From: Brevundimonas sp.
GTDB lineage: Bacteria > Pseudomonadota > Alphaproteobacteria > Caulobacterales > Caulobacteraceae
Direction: 5' to 3'
Assembly (NCBI GenBank): GCA_020253595.1
Contig: JADCBH010000219.1
Location: 1 to 6,719 of the forward strand
Length of the DNA stretch: 6,719 bases
Position 1 is the stretch's first letter; the number at the start of each line of letters is the position of its first letter. Positions 1 through 6,163 of the stretch are shown here, piece after piece. The translations under genes and the position numbers were made by a program. The notes below the pieces were generated by a model. It saw only the letters and a program-made list of their open reading frames with translations, had not been told where the DNA came from and searched no databases.

Positions 1-338
1 AACAGCACCTGGGCGGGGGTCATGCCGCGCGGGGTCAGGGCCTGCTCCCAGGCCTGCATGAGCAGGGATTGGCCCACCGCAGCCGCAGCCTGCTTCTCGT
101 CCAGCCGAGCGTTCTTCTCCAGCCCCAGTCGTCCGCGCCCCAGGGCCACGGCCCCCGACGACACCAGGATCACCTGACGCCCTCCGGTCCTGAGGCTGGC
201 GATGTCCTCGGCCAGCGAGGCCATCCAGCCGAGCGCGGGTCCCCGGCTGTCGGCCTCGACGACCAGAGACGAGCCGATCTTGACCACCACGCGGCGGGCG
301 GACTTCAAGGCTTCGGCGGCGGAGGCGGGGCGGGTCAC
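1..338 (-). CDS. proB: Glutamate 5-kinase, N-terminal part (3' end outside window)
   Basis: Catalyses ATP-dependent phosphorylation of L-glutamate to glutamate 5-phosphate, the first step of proline synthesis, in the cytoplasm. About 112 residues are visible. The amino acid kinase fold starts at VVVKIGSSLV (about residues 17-26, with the phosphate-binding Lys20 and Gly22), followed by VILVSSGAVALGR (nucleotide/glutamate site) and the KQAAAAVGQ stretch, all typical of ProB. The C-terminal two thirds, including any PUA domain, lie beyond position 1. The start is a GTG at 336-338, about 15 residues before the first strand; no strong ribosome binding site precedes it, so the exact start is uncertain. 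It lies 40 bp downstream of the peptidase gene on the same strand. In related genomes proB often follows obg; here the upstream neighbour is different. Confidence 0.9.
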   Translation of the reverse strand, partial: MTRPASAAEALKSARRVVVKIGSSLVVEADSRGPALGWMASLAEDIASLRTGGRQVILVSSGAVALGRGRLGLEKNARLDEKQAAAAVGQSLLMQAWEQALTPRGMTPAQVL

Positions 339-378
339 ACCGCGACTGTGACGGGTCTTTCGCGGTGCAACAAGCGGC

Positions 379-1230
379 CTAGAGCTCGGCGAAGGTATCG
401 CAGACGGCCGGGTCGCCGGACTGGTAGCCGCGCTGGAGCCACTGCATCCGCTGCTCGGAGGAGCCGTGGGTGAAGCTTTCGGGGTTCACGCCACGCCCGG
501 CGTTCCTCTGAAGCGTATCATCGCCGATGGCCGAGGCGGTCCGCAGGCCCTCTTCCAGATCCCCGGGTTCCAGCGCCACCTCCCCGCCGGACACCGCCGC
601 CGCATTGGCGGCCCAGACGCCGGCGTAGCAGTCGGCCTGAAGCTCCAGCGCGACGGAATAGCGGTTGGCTTCGCCCTCCGAGCGGGCTGATTGCTGGGCA
701 CGCTGGACCTGCTCGGAGGCACCGGTCAGGGTCTGGACGTGGTGGCCGATTTCATGGGCGAGGACATAGGCGCGGGCGAAGTCGGCGCCGGAAGCCCCGA
801 GCTGGGTCTCCATCTCCTGCCAGAAGCTGAGGTCCAGATAGACCTGGCGATCCGCAGGGCAGTAGAAGGGCCCGAACGCCGCCTGGCCATAGCCGCAGCC
901 GGTGTTGGTGCCCTGTTCGTACAGGACGATGTTGGCGGGTGGCTGATAGCCCTCGAGCTTGGTCGCCCAGACGTCGTTGATGTTGCGACCCACCACATCG
1001 ACGAACAGGCCGGCCTGATCTTCCGGCGTGCCCTGGCGGCCTTCCTAGGTGGCGCTGGCCGCGCCGAACTGGCTGGCGACCTGGGTGGTGGTCGCGGGGT
1101 CGATGCCGAAGAAGACGTAGCCGATCACCGCCAGAACCGCGACGCCTATACCGCCGCCCGCGACCGCTCCGCCGCCCATCCCACGACGGTCTTCGATCCC
1201 GCCGCCCCTGCGTCCGCCCTGCCACCGCAT
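379..1230 (-). pseudogene. ypfJ: YpfJ-type neutral zinc metallopeptidase broken by an in-frame amber codon
   Basis: The reading frame spans 283 codons, close to the E. coli YpfJ length, and aligns from end to end. The N-terminus MRWQGGRRG and EDRR are family signatures. A Gly-rich stretch and one membrane segment follow (about residues 21-42). The catalytic part begins near residue 79 and includes the FGPFYCPAD segment, the zinc motif HEIGHH (His159, Glu160, His163), ELQADC and the SFTHGSSEQR and SGDPAVC tail motifs. Codon 62 (1045-1047) is TAG. Both halves are in the same frame (1230 to 996 is 78 codons), so this is a single nonsense change and not a frameshift. Termination there would leave the signal anchor without a catalytic domain. 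A GTG at about 996 could restart an unanchored peptidase, with no convincing ribosome binding site. A sequencing error remains possible, since CAG to TAG is one base. Confidence 0.85.
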
Positions 1231-1236
1231 CGTCGA

Positions 1237-1244
1237 TCCTTCCT
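1237..1244 (-). promoter_or_regulatory. Ribosome binding site of the ypfJ-like gene
   Basis: AGGAAGGA on the minus strand lies 6 nt before the ATG at 1228-1230. It fixes the start of the peptidase gene at the conserved MRWQG N-terminus. This shows that the short upstream fragment is the true 5' end of a gene, so the later TAG interrupts it. Confidence 0.75.
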
Positions 1245-1301
1245 GATCCCGAACGACAGGCTATGCCGGAACGACGGTGGAGGGGAAGGGATGCGGTCTC
1301 A

Positions 1302-2024
1302 TCACGGCAGGGCCCAGACCGAGGTGCGCTTGATCTCGAAGTCCTCCAGTTCGCGCGTCGTCGGAACGCGATATTCGGCCAGAAAGGTCAGGCCCTCTCG
1401 CGGGAAGTAGGTGCGGTGCGGATCGCCGATCAGCACGCGGGTGCCTTTCGCGCGCGCCGATGCCAGCCAGTCGAGAACCCGCCCGGCCATCGGCTGTTCG
1501 TAGCAGACGTCGCCGGCACAGATGACGTCGACGTCCGGTGGAGGGACATCCAGCAGATTGGCATCGGTGAAGGCGACCTCGACCCCGTTGGCCTGCGCGT
1601 TCAGAGCTACGGCCGCGCCGCAGAATGGATCGATGTCGCAGCACAGGACCTGGGCCGCGCCCGCCTTCATCGCCGCGATGCCGACCAGGCCTGAGCCAGC
1701 CGCGAAATCCAGCACGCGCTTTTCCGACACTTCCTGCGGGTGATCCAGCAGCCAGCGCGCCAGCGCCTGACCGCCCGCCCAGGCAAACGCCCAGAACGGC
1801 GGCGGGAGCCCGAGCTCGCCCAGTTCTTCCTCCGTCAGACGCCAGATCGGCGTGACCTCATCGGCCAGCCACAGGGTGATCTCCGGCGCGTGCGGCACGG
1901 TCTGAGAGCGGGTGTTGGCGCGGATGAAGGCGGTGGGATCAGGGATGGGCACGGTGGCTGACTGGCTCCCCGGACCGCCGAGGGCGGGTCCGGAAATGTC
2001 CACTAAATTTTTCTGGGTGGACAT
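1302..2024 (-). CDS. SAM-dependent lysine methyltransferase, METTL20 / ETF-beta KMT-like
   Basis: A class I Rossmann-fold methyltransferase of about 240 residues. Counting from the ATG at 2022-2024, it has motif I VLDFAAGSGLVG (about 104-115), the acidic SAM-ribose strand CCDIDP (about 128-133), and AGDVCYEQPMA (about 170-180). The last resembles the D-x-x-Y/F-(D/E) motif of METTL20 enzymes, which methylate lysines of the electron transfer flavoprotein beta subunit; an alphaproteobacterial member (Agrobacterium) is known to do so. GDPHRTYFPREGL near the C-terminus also fits this group. A less specific label would be Nnt1/PrmA-like methyltransferase. Conserved sequence starts only at DPTAFIRANT, so the true start may be the GTG at 1950-1952. 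An upstream TTG at 2045 is also open. None has a good ribosome binding site. It sits between the ABC1 kinase and peptidase genes on the same strand. Confidence 0.8.
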   Translation of the reverse strand: MSTQKNLVDISGPALGGPGSQSATVPIPDPTAFIRANTRSQTVPHAPEITLWLADEVTPIWRLTEEELGELGLPPPFWAFAWAGGQALARWLLDHPQEVSEKRVLDFAAGSGLVGIAAMKAGAAQVLCCDIDPFCGAAVALNAQANGVEVAFTDANLLDVPPPDVDVICAGDVCYEQPMAGRVLDWLASARAKGTRVLIGDPHRTYFPREGLTFLAEYRVPTTRELEDFEIKRTSVWALP

Positions 2025-2068
2025 AGTGTACATCTGGACGGGCAAGAGGGCGGTGGAGCGATGTCCAC
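1996..2068. repeat. Cluster of four GTGGACAT-type boxes at the methyltransferase 5' end
   Basis: ATGTCCAC occurs at 1996-2003 and 2061-2068, and its complement GTGGACAT at 2017-2024. A one-mismatch copy GTGTACAT follows directly at 2026-2033. The copies at 1996 and 2017 form a perfect 8-bp inverted repeat with a 13-nt centre, and 2017 with 2061 forms another with a 36-nt centre. The middle box contains the candidate ATG of the methyltransferase gene. This could be an operator array or alternative mRNA hairpins. If translation starts at the downstream GTG (1950-1952), the whole cluster would be noncoding leader. Confidence 0.5.
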
Positions 2069-2075
2069 GAACCGC

Positions 2076-2098
2076 ACTATGGCACCTCGATACGTCAA
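2076..2098 (-). promoter_or_regulatory. Candidate Caulobacter-type promoter for the methyltransferase gene
   Basis: On the minus strand TTGACG (2098-2093) precedes CATAGT (2081-2076) by 11 bp, a short spacing like that of the Caulobacter housekeeping promoters. The -10 match is only partial. Transcription would start near 2069, placing the 2061-2068 box at the start site. The remainder of the 2069-2164 gap shows no gene and no clear terminator. Confidence 0.3.
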
Positions 2099-2164
2099 AA
2101 TCGGTCGCACACAGAGCGGAGGCCGACGGCGATGATAGGAAGCCTGCCCGAATGCGACCCTGCC

Positions 2165-3481
2165 CTAGAGCCAGGGCTCCAGAAGGCGGCGCACCTCGAC
2201 CCGCGCCTTCAGGCGACTGGCCAGCAGATAGACACCACCCAGCTTTCTCTGGACGAACAGGGTGTCCACCGGCGGCACGTGCCAGACGTTGCGATCCTGG
2301 GCGAAGGTCATGCCGCGGTCGCGCAGCCGGGCGGCGACGGCCGTGTCGCCGAAGTCGAACGGGCCTTCGCCCCTGAAAGGCGCCAGCGCGAGATCGAACA
2401 TCGCCTCCAGACCCTCCGCGTCACGGGCGCGGGCGCGGTGATCGAAGAAACCGATGGCCTGGGCCGCCTCGATGGCCGCCCGGCGGTCATCGTTCATGGC
2501 CGCGCGCATCAGGGCGCGATAACCCTCCGCCAGAGCGGGCGGAATGACCCGCGTCGCCCCGAAGTCGAGCAACACCAACCGCCCGGCCGCATCGACACGA
2601 TAGTTGGCGAAGTTCGGATCCGTCTGCATCAGGCCGAAGTCGAACAGCTCACGTAGCAGGAGCCGGATCATGACCGTCGCGATGCGATCGCGCTCCGCCT
2701 GCGACGCACCGGTCATGGCCTCGACCGGCCCGCCTTCGACATAGTCCATGGCCAGGACGTCGGGCCGGGTCAGCTCTGCGTGCAGCCCCGGCACGACATG
2801 GTCGGGATCGCCCGCGAGCAGGGCACCGAAACGGGCCAGATGCTGGGCCTCGCGGGCGTAGTCGGCTTCCTCATGTAGCTGGCGCTTGGCCTCGACCAGA
2901 AGGGGCGCGAGGTCGATCTCGCGCGGCAGGACACCGGAGACCTTCAAAAGGGTCGCCACGTTGTCGACGTCGCTGTCGATGCTGCGCCGGACGCCCGGGT
3001 ACTGGACCTTGATCGCCAGGTCGCGGCCTTCGCGGGTCAGGGCGCGGTGGACCTGGCCGATCGAGGCGGCGGCGACGGGGGCCATGTCGAAGCGCTGGAA
3101 GCGGTCTTCCCATCCCCGGCCCCAGCGACGGTTCAGCGCCGCGGTCAGCTGGACCGGCGGCATGGGCCGGGCGTCGGAGCGAAGCCGCGCAAGGATGTCG
3201 GACAGTTCGGGCGGCAGAAGGTCGCCCGCGTCCATCGACATCAGCTGACCGATCTTCATGGCCGCCCCACGCAGCTGGGCCAGCTGTTCGGTGACGCGGA
3301 TCGCATTGGCGGGCGTCAGCAGCAGGTCGCCCATCGTCGGACGCCGGCCCTTGGCCAACTGCACCGCCCCTTCGGCCAGGGCGTTACCGGCGATGCCGGT
3401 CGCCAGTCCGCCGAAGCGCGCCAGCCGCGACAGGCGGCCGGTCGGCACGGGCAGGCCGCGGCTGGAGGGGGCATGGGACAT
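2165..3481 (-). CDS. ABC1 / COQ8 (ADCK)-family atypical kinase-like protein
   Basis: A 438-residue member of the ABC1/UbiB/COQ8 family, which supports ubiquinone biosynthesis, probably through ATPase activity on a membrane-associated complex. Family landmarks appear in order: KIGQ (76-79, the KxGQ motif), the Ala-rich nucleotide loop AAASIGQVH (137-145), the ATP-site lysine in LAIKVQ (Lys158), the E-x-D helix EEADY (204-208), LAMDYVEG (243-250), the catalytic loop QTDPNFANY (286-294, Asp288 and Asn293) and the metal-binding LLDFGAT (304-310, Asp306). The QTDPNxxN loop is the form seen in mitochondrial COQ8, whereas E. coli UbiB-type proteins have HxDxHPGN. No C-terminal membrane helices of the UbiB kind are apparent. 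The ATG at 3479-3481 follows AGGGG at a good distance. It lies 64 bp downstream of the desaturase gene and may share its transcript. Confidence 0.9.
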   Translation of the reverse strand: MSHAPSSRGLPVPTGRLSRLARFGGLATGIAGNALAEGAVQLAKGRRPTMGDLLLTPANAIRVTEQLAQLRGAAMKIGQLMSMDAGDLLPPELSDILARLRSDARPMPPVQLTAALNRRWGRGWEDRFQRFDMAPVAAASIGQVHRALTREGRDLAIKVQYPGVRRSIDSDVDNVATLLKVSGVLPREIDLAPLLVEAKRQLHEEADYAREAQHLARFGALLAGDPDHVVPGLHAELTRPDVLAMDYVEGGPVEAMTGASQAERDRIATVMIRLLLRELFDFGLMQTDPNFANYRVDAAGRLVLLDFGATRVIPPALAEGYRALMRAAMNDDRRAAIEAAQAIGFFDHRARARDAEGLEAMFDLALAPFRGEGPFDFGDTAVAARLRDRGMTFAQDRNVWHVPPVDTLFVQRKLGGVYLLASRLKARVEVRRLLEPWL

Positions 3482-3545
3482 CGCCCCTGTCTGGGCGCGC
3501 AGCCGTCTCGCTGCAATGCGGCATGGGGTAGCCGGGAGCGGGGCG

Positions 3546-4493
3546 TCAGACGGGTCGCGACGCCGCCTGTTTCAGGACCTCGACGTAGCCACCGGCCACC
3601 TCCATCCGCCGGCCCGGCTCGGTCCGGCGGATCGCGCGATGCAGCCGGGGCAGGTTCCAGCAGGGGACATGCATGAAGAGGTGATGCTCGGCGTGGAAGT
3701 TGACCCAGTAGGGGGCGATGAAGGCGCGTTCCCACCAACGGGCCCGGGTGGTGCGCGCCGCCCGGAACGCGTCCTCGGCCGAGCCCTCGACACAGGCGTG
3801 TTCGGCGATGTTGCGGAGCCGGGTCACGAGCGGAAACCACGTCGCCATGGGCAGGAGCCACAGGGCGAAAAAGGCCCACCAGACGCCGAACAGGCTGAGC
3901 AGTCCCAGCAGGGCTGCATTCCAGACGAGGAAGGCGAGCACCGACCGGCCGGTGACGACGGCGTCATAGTCGTGGGCCTCGCCGATCCTGCCCGAACGCT
4001 GCCGCAGCGCGGCGACAGGCAAGAGCACGCGCTGCTTGAAGAAGGTCTGTCCGGTCAGGTCGCGGATCATCTTGCGCCGGAGCGAGACCCCGCTGACCGG
4101 AAACGGCGCGGACAGGATCAGGTCGGGATCCTCCGGCTGCTGCGCGAAGCGGTGGTGAGCGAGGTGGTAGGGGCGATAGGCCGTCAGTGACGCTCCGATC
4201 GGCACGGCACAGAACCAGTGTCCCAGGACATCGTTCAGCTTGAGGTTCCCGGCGAGCACTCCGTGCGCGGCCTCGTGCATGAGGATGGCCAGACCCAGCT
4301 GGCGGGTGCCGATCACCATGATGCAGATCGGGATCAGGAGCGGCTGCCAGACGCCGAGCGCGATGGCGGCGGCGATCACACCCCAGCAGTGCAGAACCAG
4401 CAGAGGGCCCTTCCAGCTGGACCGTGTCTGGAACGGTGCCCAGGCCTCGGGCGAGAACAGCTCGGACGGAGAGACGCGCGGCGCGGCGGGCAT
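3546..4493 (-). CDS. Membrane fatty acid desaturase family protein
   Basis: A 315-residue integral membrane di-iron enzyme that should introduce a double bond or hydroxyl group into an acyl chain or related lipid. The three histidine boxes are intact: HEAAH (73-77), HLAHH (110-114) and HAEHH (267-271), with a further conserved EHA (231-233). Hydrophobic stretches at about 31-60, 62-72, 92-104 and 184-225 fit the four-helix topology with all boxes on the cytoplasmic side. The substrate cannot be told from sequence; phospholipid acyl chains, sphingolipids and carotenoid-type lipids are all handled by related enzymes. The ATG at 4491-4493 has no obvious ribosome binding site. It is divergent from the membrane protein gene, and the 111-bp shared gap contains two putative operators. 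The ABC1 gene follows downstream on the same strand. Confidence 0.88.
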   Translation of the reverse strand: MPAAPRVSPSELFSPEAWAPFQTRSSWKGPLLVLHCWGVIAAAIALGVWQPLLIPICIMVIGTRQLGLAILMHEAAHGVLAGNLKLNDVLGHWFCAVPIGASLTAYRPYHLAHHRFAQQPEDPDLILSAPFPVSGVSLRRKMIRDLTGQTFFKQRVLLPVAALRQRSGRIGEAHDYDAVVTGRSVLAFLVWNAALLGLLSLFGVWWAFFALWLLPMATWFPLVTRLRNIAEHACVEGSAEDAFRAARTTRARWWERAFIAPYWVNFHAEHHLFMHVPCWNLPRLHRAIRRTEPGRRMEVAGGYVEVLKQAASRPV

Positions 4494-4541
4494 GGGCGCA
4501 GTCTAGCGAGGCTCAGCCTGCGGATCGACCGATATCAAGAA

Positions 4542-4586
4542 ATGTAAGGTTGACATGACAAATAGTCGATGTCAGGTAGACATGAC
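4542..4586 (+). promoter_or_regulatory. Two tandem 18-bp operator-like repeats in the divergent promoter region
   Basis: ATGTAAGGTTGACATGAC (4542-4559) and ATGTCAGGTAGACATGAC (4569-4586) match at 16 of 18 positions and are spaced by 27 bp. Each holds a dyad: ATGTC-N5-GACAT is perfect in the second copy and one base off in the first. A TTGACA (4550-4555) inside the first copy could be a -35 element for the plus-strand genes, but no convincing -10 is seen. The copies end 18 bp before the start codon at 4605, a suitable place for repression, and could also act on the divergent desaturase gene. The natural candidate binder is the XRE regulator encoded just downstream. The rest of the 4494-4604 gap holds nothing recognisable beyond the GGAG at 4593-4596. 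Confidence 0.6.
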
Positions 4587-4604
4587 TTACACGGAGCGCA
4601 TTCC

Positions 4605-5006
4605 ATGTCCAGCCTCACCTCTTCCGATGGTGCCTATCGTCGGTACGTCGTGCGCACGATGGCCTTCATGGCCGGCTATGTGGCCGTGAACATCGCGGCG
4701 ATCTTCGGGGCCTTCGATCCGATCATCGGGACGCCCGCAGGCATGGTGCTGGGTCTGGCCGTCGCCGCCCCCATCGCCGGGCAGATCTGGGCCACCGTGG
4801 CGTTTCTGAACGAAGCCGACGAGTTCGTGCGCACCCTGACGGCCAAGCGGTTCATCGTCGCCGCGGGACTGGCATTCGCCCTGTTCTCGGGCTGGGGCTT
4901 CATGGAGAGCTATGGCGACGCGCCCCATGCGCCGGGCTGGATGGTCTATGCCCTGTTCTGGGGACTTTATGGCGCGGTCACGCCCTTCATCCGGACCAGC
5001 CGATGA
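4605..5006 (+). CDS. Small four-helix membrane protein paired with an XRE regulator
   Basis: A 133-residue hydrophobic protein whose family I do not recognise with confidence. Four membrane segments are predicted by eye at about 15-35, 44-66, 82-99 and 110-127. The loop between the second and third (NEADEFVRTLTAKR, 69-82) is charged and probably cytoplasmic, so both ends would also be cytoplasmic. Small membrane proteins with an acidic DE-containing loop, encoded next to a short HTH protein, are a recurring arrangement in bacteria and archaea (for example DUF2178 neighbours). The ATG at 4605 was chosen over the in-frame ATG at 4569 because a GGAG lies 8 nt upstream and the earlier start would fall inside the operator repeat. 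It overlaps the regulator gene by 4 bp (ATGA), implying translational coupling. A role in sensing membrane state or restraining the regulator is inference. Confidence 0.8.
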   Translation: MSSLTSSDGAYRRYVVRTMAFMAGYVAVNIAAIFGAFDPIIGTPAGMVLGLAVAAPIAGQIWATVAFLNEADEFVRTLTAKRFIVAAGLAFALFSGWGFMESYGDAPHAPGWMVYALFWGLYGAVTPFIRTSR

Positions 5007-5200
5007 AGAATCGCATGAAGGAACTCCGCTCCGCGCGCGGCTGGACCCAGGAGGACCTGGGGCGCGCCATCGGCGTCTCACGCCAGGCCGTCAACGCGCT
5101 TGAGACCGAGAAACACGACCCATCCCTCGACCTGGCCTACCGCATTTCCGCCGTCTTCGATGAGCCGGTGGAGGCGATCTTCACCAACCCCCACACCTGA
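5003..5200 (+). CDS. Short XRE-family helix-turn-helix transcriptional regulator
   Basis: A 65-residue protein consisting of a single Cro/C1-type HTH domain and a short tail. The helices TQEDLGRAIGV (15-25) and SRQAVNALET (26-35), followed by EKHDPSLDLAYRISAVF and VEAIF, match the common family of 60-70 residue stand-alone XRE regulators very closely. It has no ligand or dimerisation domain, so it probably dimerises through its own surface and binds a palindromic site. Its start codon lies within the stop of the membrane protein gene and no independent ribosome binding site is seen; an ATG at 5015 is a less likely alternative. Its stop codon lies inside the inverted repeat that precedes the hydrolase gene. 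Autorepression through the repeats at 4542-4586, and control of the hydrolase through those at 5196-5222, is likely but inferred. Confidence 0.92.
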   Translation: MKNRMKELRSARGWTQEDLGRAIGVSRQAVNALETEKHDPSLDLAYRISAVFDEPVEAIFTNPHT

Positions 5201-5222
5201 CATTTTGTCAGGATAACCTGAC
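5196..5222 (+). promoter_or_regulatory. Overlapping inverted repeats before the hydrolase gene, putative operator
   Basis: Three half sites alternate in orientation. CCTGACA-TTT-TGTCAGG (5196-5212) is a perfect 7-bp inverted repeat, and GTCAGG-ATAA-CCTGAC (5207-5222) a perfect 6-bp one that shares the middle arm. The segment TTGTCAGGATAACCTGAC (5205-5222) matches the upstream element at 4569-4586 at 13 of 18 positions. It overlaps the regulator's stop codon and lies just before the AAGGA (5225-5229) of the hydrolase. As RNA it could form either of two exclusive hairpins, but there is no U-tract, so an intrinsic terminator is unlikely. Confidence 0.6.
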
Positions 5223-5236
5223 CAAAGGACTTCGCC

Positions 5237-6163
5237 ATGCTGAACAACGCCCGCTCCGGGCGCGCGATCCTGCGCGCCCTGTGCCTGACCGCCGCCGTCG
5301 TTGGCGCGCCCATGACCGCCGTGACGCTTCCAGGCGTCGCCGTCGCCCAGACGGCCCCGGCATTCACCTCCGATCGTCTGTCGGTCGAGGTGGTGGGCTC
5401 AGGCCCGGACGTCATCCTGATCCCGGGCCTGGCATCCTCGCGCGAGGTCTGGAGGCCGCTGGCCAACCGCCTGTCTGCGACACACCGGGTGCATCTGGTC
5501 CAGCTGGCCGGTTTCGCGGGCGAGCCCTGGAGCCACGGCGACGGCCCCTTCGTCGAGCCGGAGGTCGCAGAGCTGGCCCGCTACATCGCAGAGGCCGGGC
5601 TGGAGCGTCCCGCAGTCATCGGCCACTCGATGGGCGGATTATCGGGGCTTCTGCTGGCCCAGCGTCAGCCGGCGCTGGTCGGACGGCTGATGATCGTCGA
5701 CGCCCTGCCCTTCTATTCCGCCCTGTTCGGGCCGACCGTGACCGCGGAGACGGCGCGGCCCGTCGCGGCCCAACTGGCCGCAGCCATGATCGCGGCGGAT
5801 GACGCGAGCTATCGCGCCCAGCAGCAACAGGCGGCCCAGGGGCTGGCGCGCGACCCGGCGATCCGCGAGGCCATGGTGGAATGGTCGATGGCCAGCGACC
5901 GGCGCGCCGTGGCCGCCGCCTTCTCCGACGTGATGACCACCGATGCGCGTCCCGGTCTGGCCGCCATGACCACGCCCGTCACGGCGCTGTATGCCACCGA
6001 CGCCGACGGGGGCCCGCCGCCTGCCCTGGCCGAAGGGCTGTGGACGCAGGAGTATTCGACCCTGCCGGGCGTGCGGATGGTCCGCATCGATGGGGCGCGG
6101 CACTTCATCATGGCCGACCAGCCGGCCCTGTTCGACGCGGCGGTCGACGACTTCCTGCGCTGA
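5237..6163 (+). CDS. Secreted alpha/beta hydrolase
   Basis: A 308-residue alpha/beta-hydrolase fold protein, probably an esterase or lipase-like enzyme of the periplasm or exterior. It starts with a signal peptide: a basic N-terminus, a hydrophobic core (about 11-34) and an AVA site with likely cleavage after residue 37. The mature part has the oxyanion strand VILIPGLASSREVW (59-72), the nucleophile elbow GHSMGG (Ser131), the probable acid in LYATDADG (Asp255, or Asp257) and the catalytic GARHFIM (His289). The central cap region (about 160-235) is rich in Ala and Gln, including QQQQ at 195-198. AAGGA lies 7-8 nt before the ATG. The gene is 36 bp downstream of the XRE regulator on the same strand and directly follows the operator-like repeats. 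The substrate cannot be predicted; proteins of this type are often annotated only as alpha/beta hydrolase. Confidence 0.9.
   Translation: MLNNARSGRAILRALCLTAAVVGAPMTAVTLPGVAVAQTAPAFTSDRLSVEVVGSGPDVILIPGLASSREVWRPLANRLSATHRVHLVQLAGFAGEPWSHGDGPFVEPEVAELARYIAEAGLERPAVIGHSMGGLSGLLLAQRQPALVGRLMIVDALPFYSALFGPTVTAETARPVAAQLAAAMIAADDASYRAQQQQAAQGLARDPAIREAMVEWSMASDRRAVAAAFSDVMTTDARPGLAAMTTPVTALYATDADGGPPPALAEGLWTQEYSTLPGVRMVRIDGARHFIMADQPALFDAAVDDFLR

Noticed and set aside
996..1230. Frameshift as the cause of the split peptidase
   Set aside because: The two parts are in the same frame (78 codons apart), and the sequence between them reads through sensibly except for the single TAG.
691..1410. Plus-strand open frame of 239 codons opposite the peptidase gene
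   Set aside because: It lies antisense to a clear YpfJ homologue and shows no family motif; it crosses the peptidase-methyltransferase gap without a ribosome binding site.
2046..2164. Possible small gene or RNA between the ABC1 and methyltransferase genes
   Set aside because: No open frame with a ribosome binding site and no stable long hairpin was seen; only a weak promoter candidate and one box are supported.
3258..4190. Plus-strand open frame of 310 codons opposite the ABC1 and desaturase genes
   Set aside because: Its product is low-complexity, rich in Arg, Gly, Pro and Asp with no recognisable domain, and it straddles two well-supported genes on the other strand; this is the usual shadow in GC-rich DNA.
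5196..5212. Intrinsic terminator after the XRE gene
   Set aside because: The hairpin has a 3-base loop and is followed by ATAACC with no T-run, and half of it overlaps the coding end; similarity to the upstream elements favours an operator.
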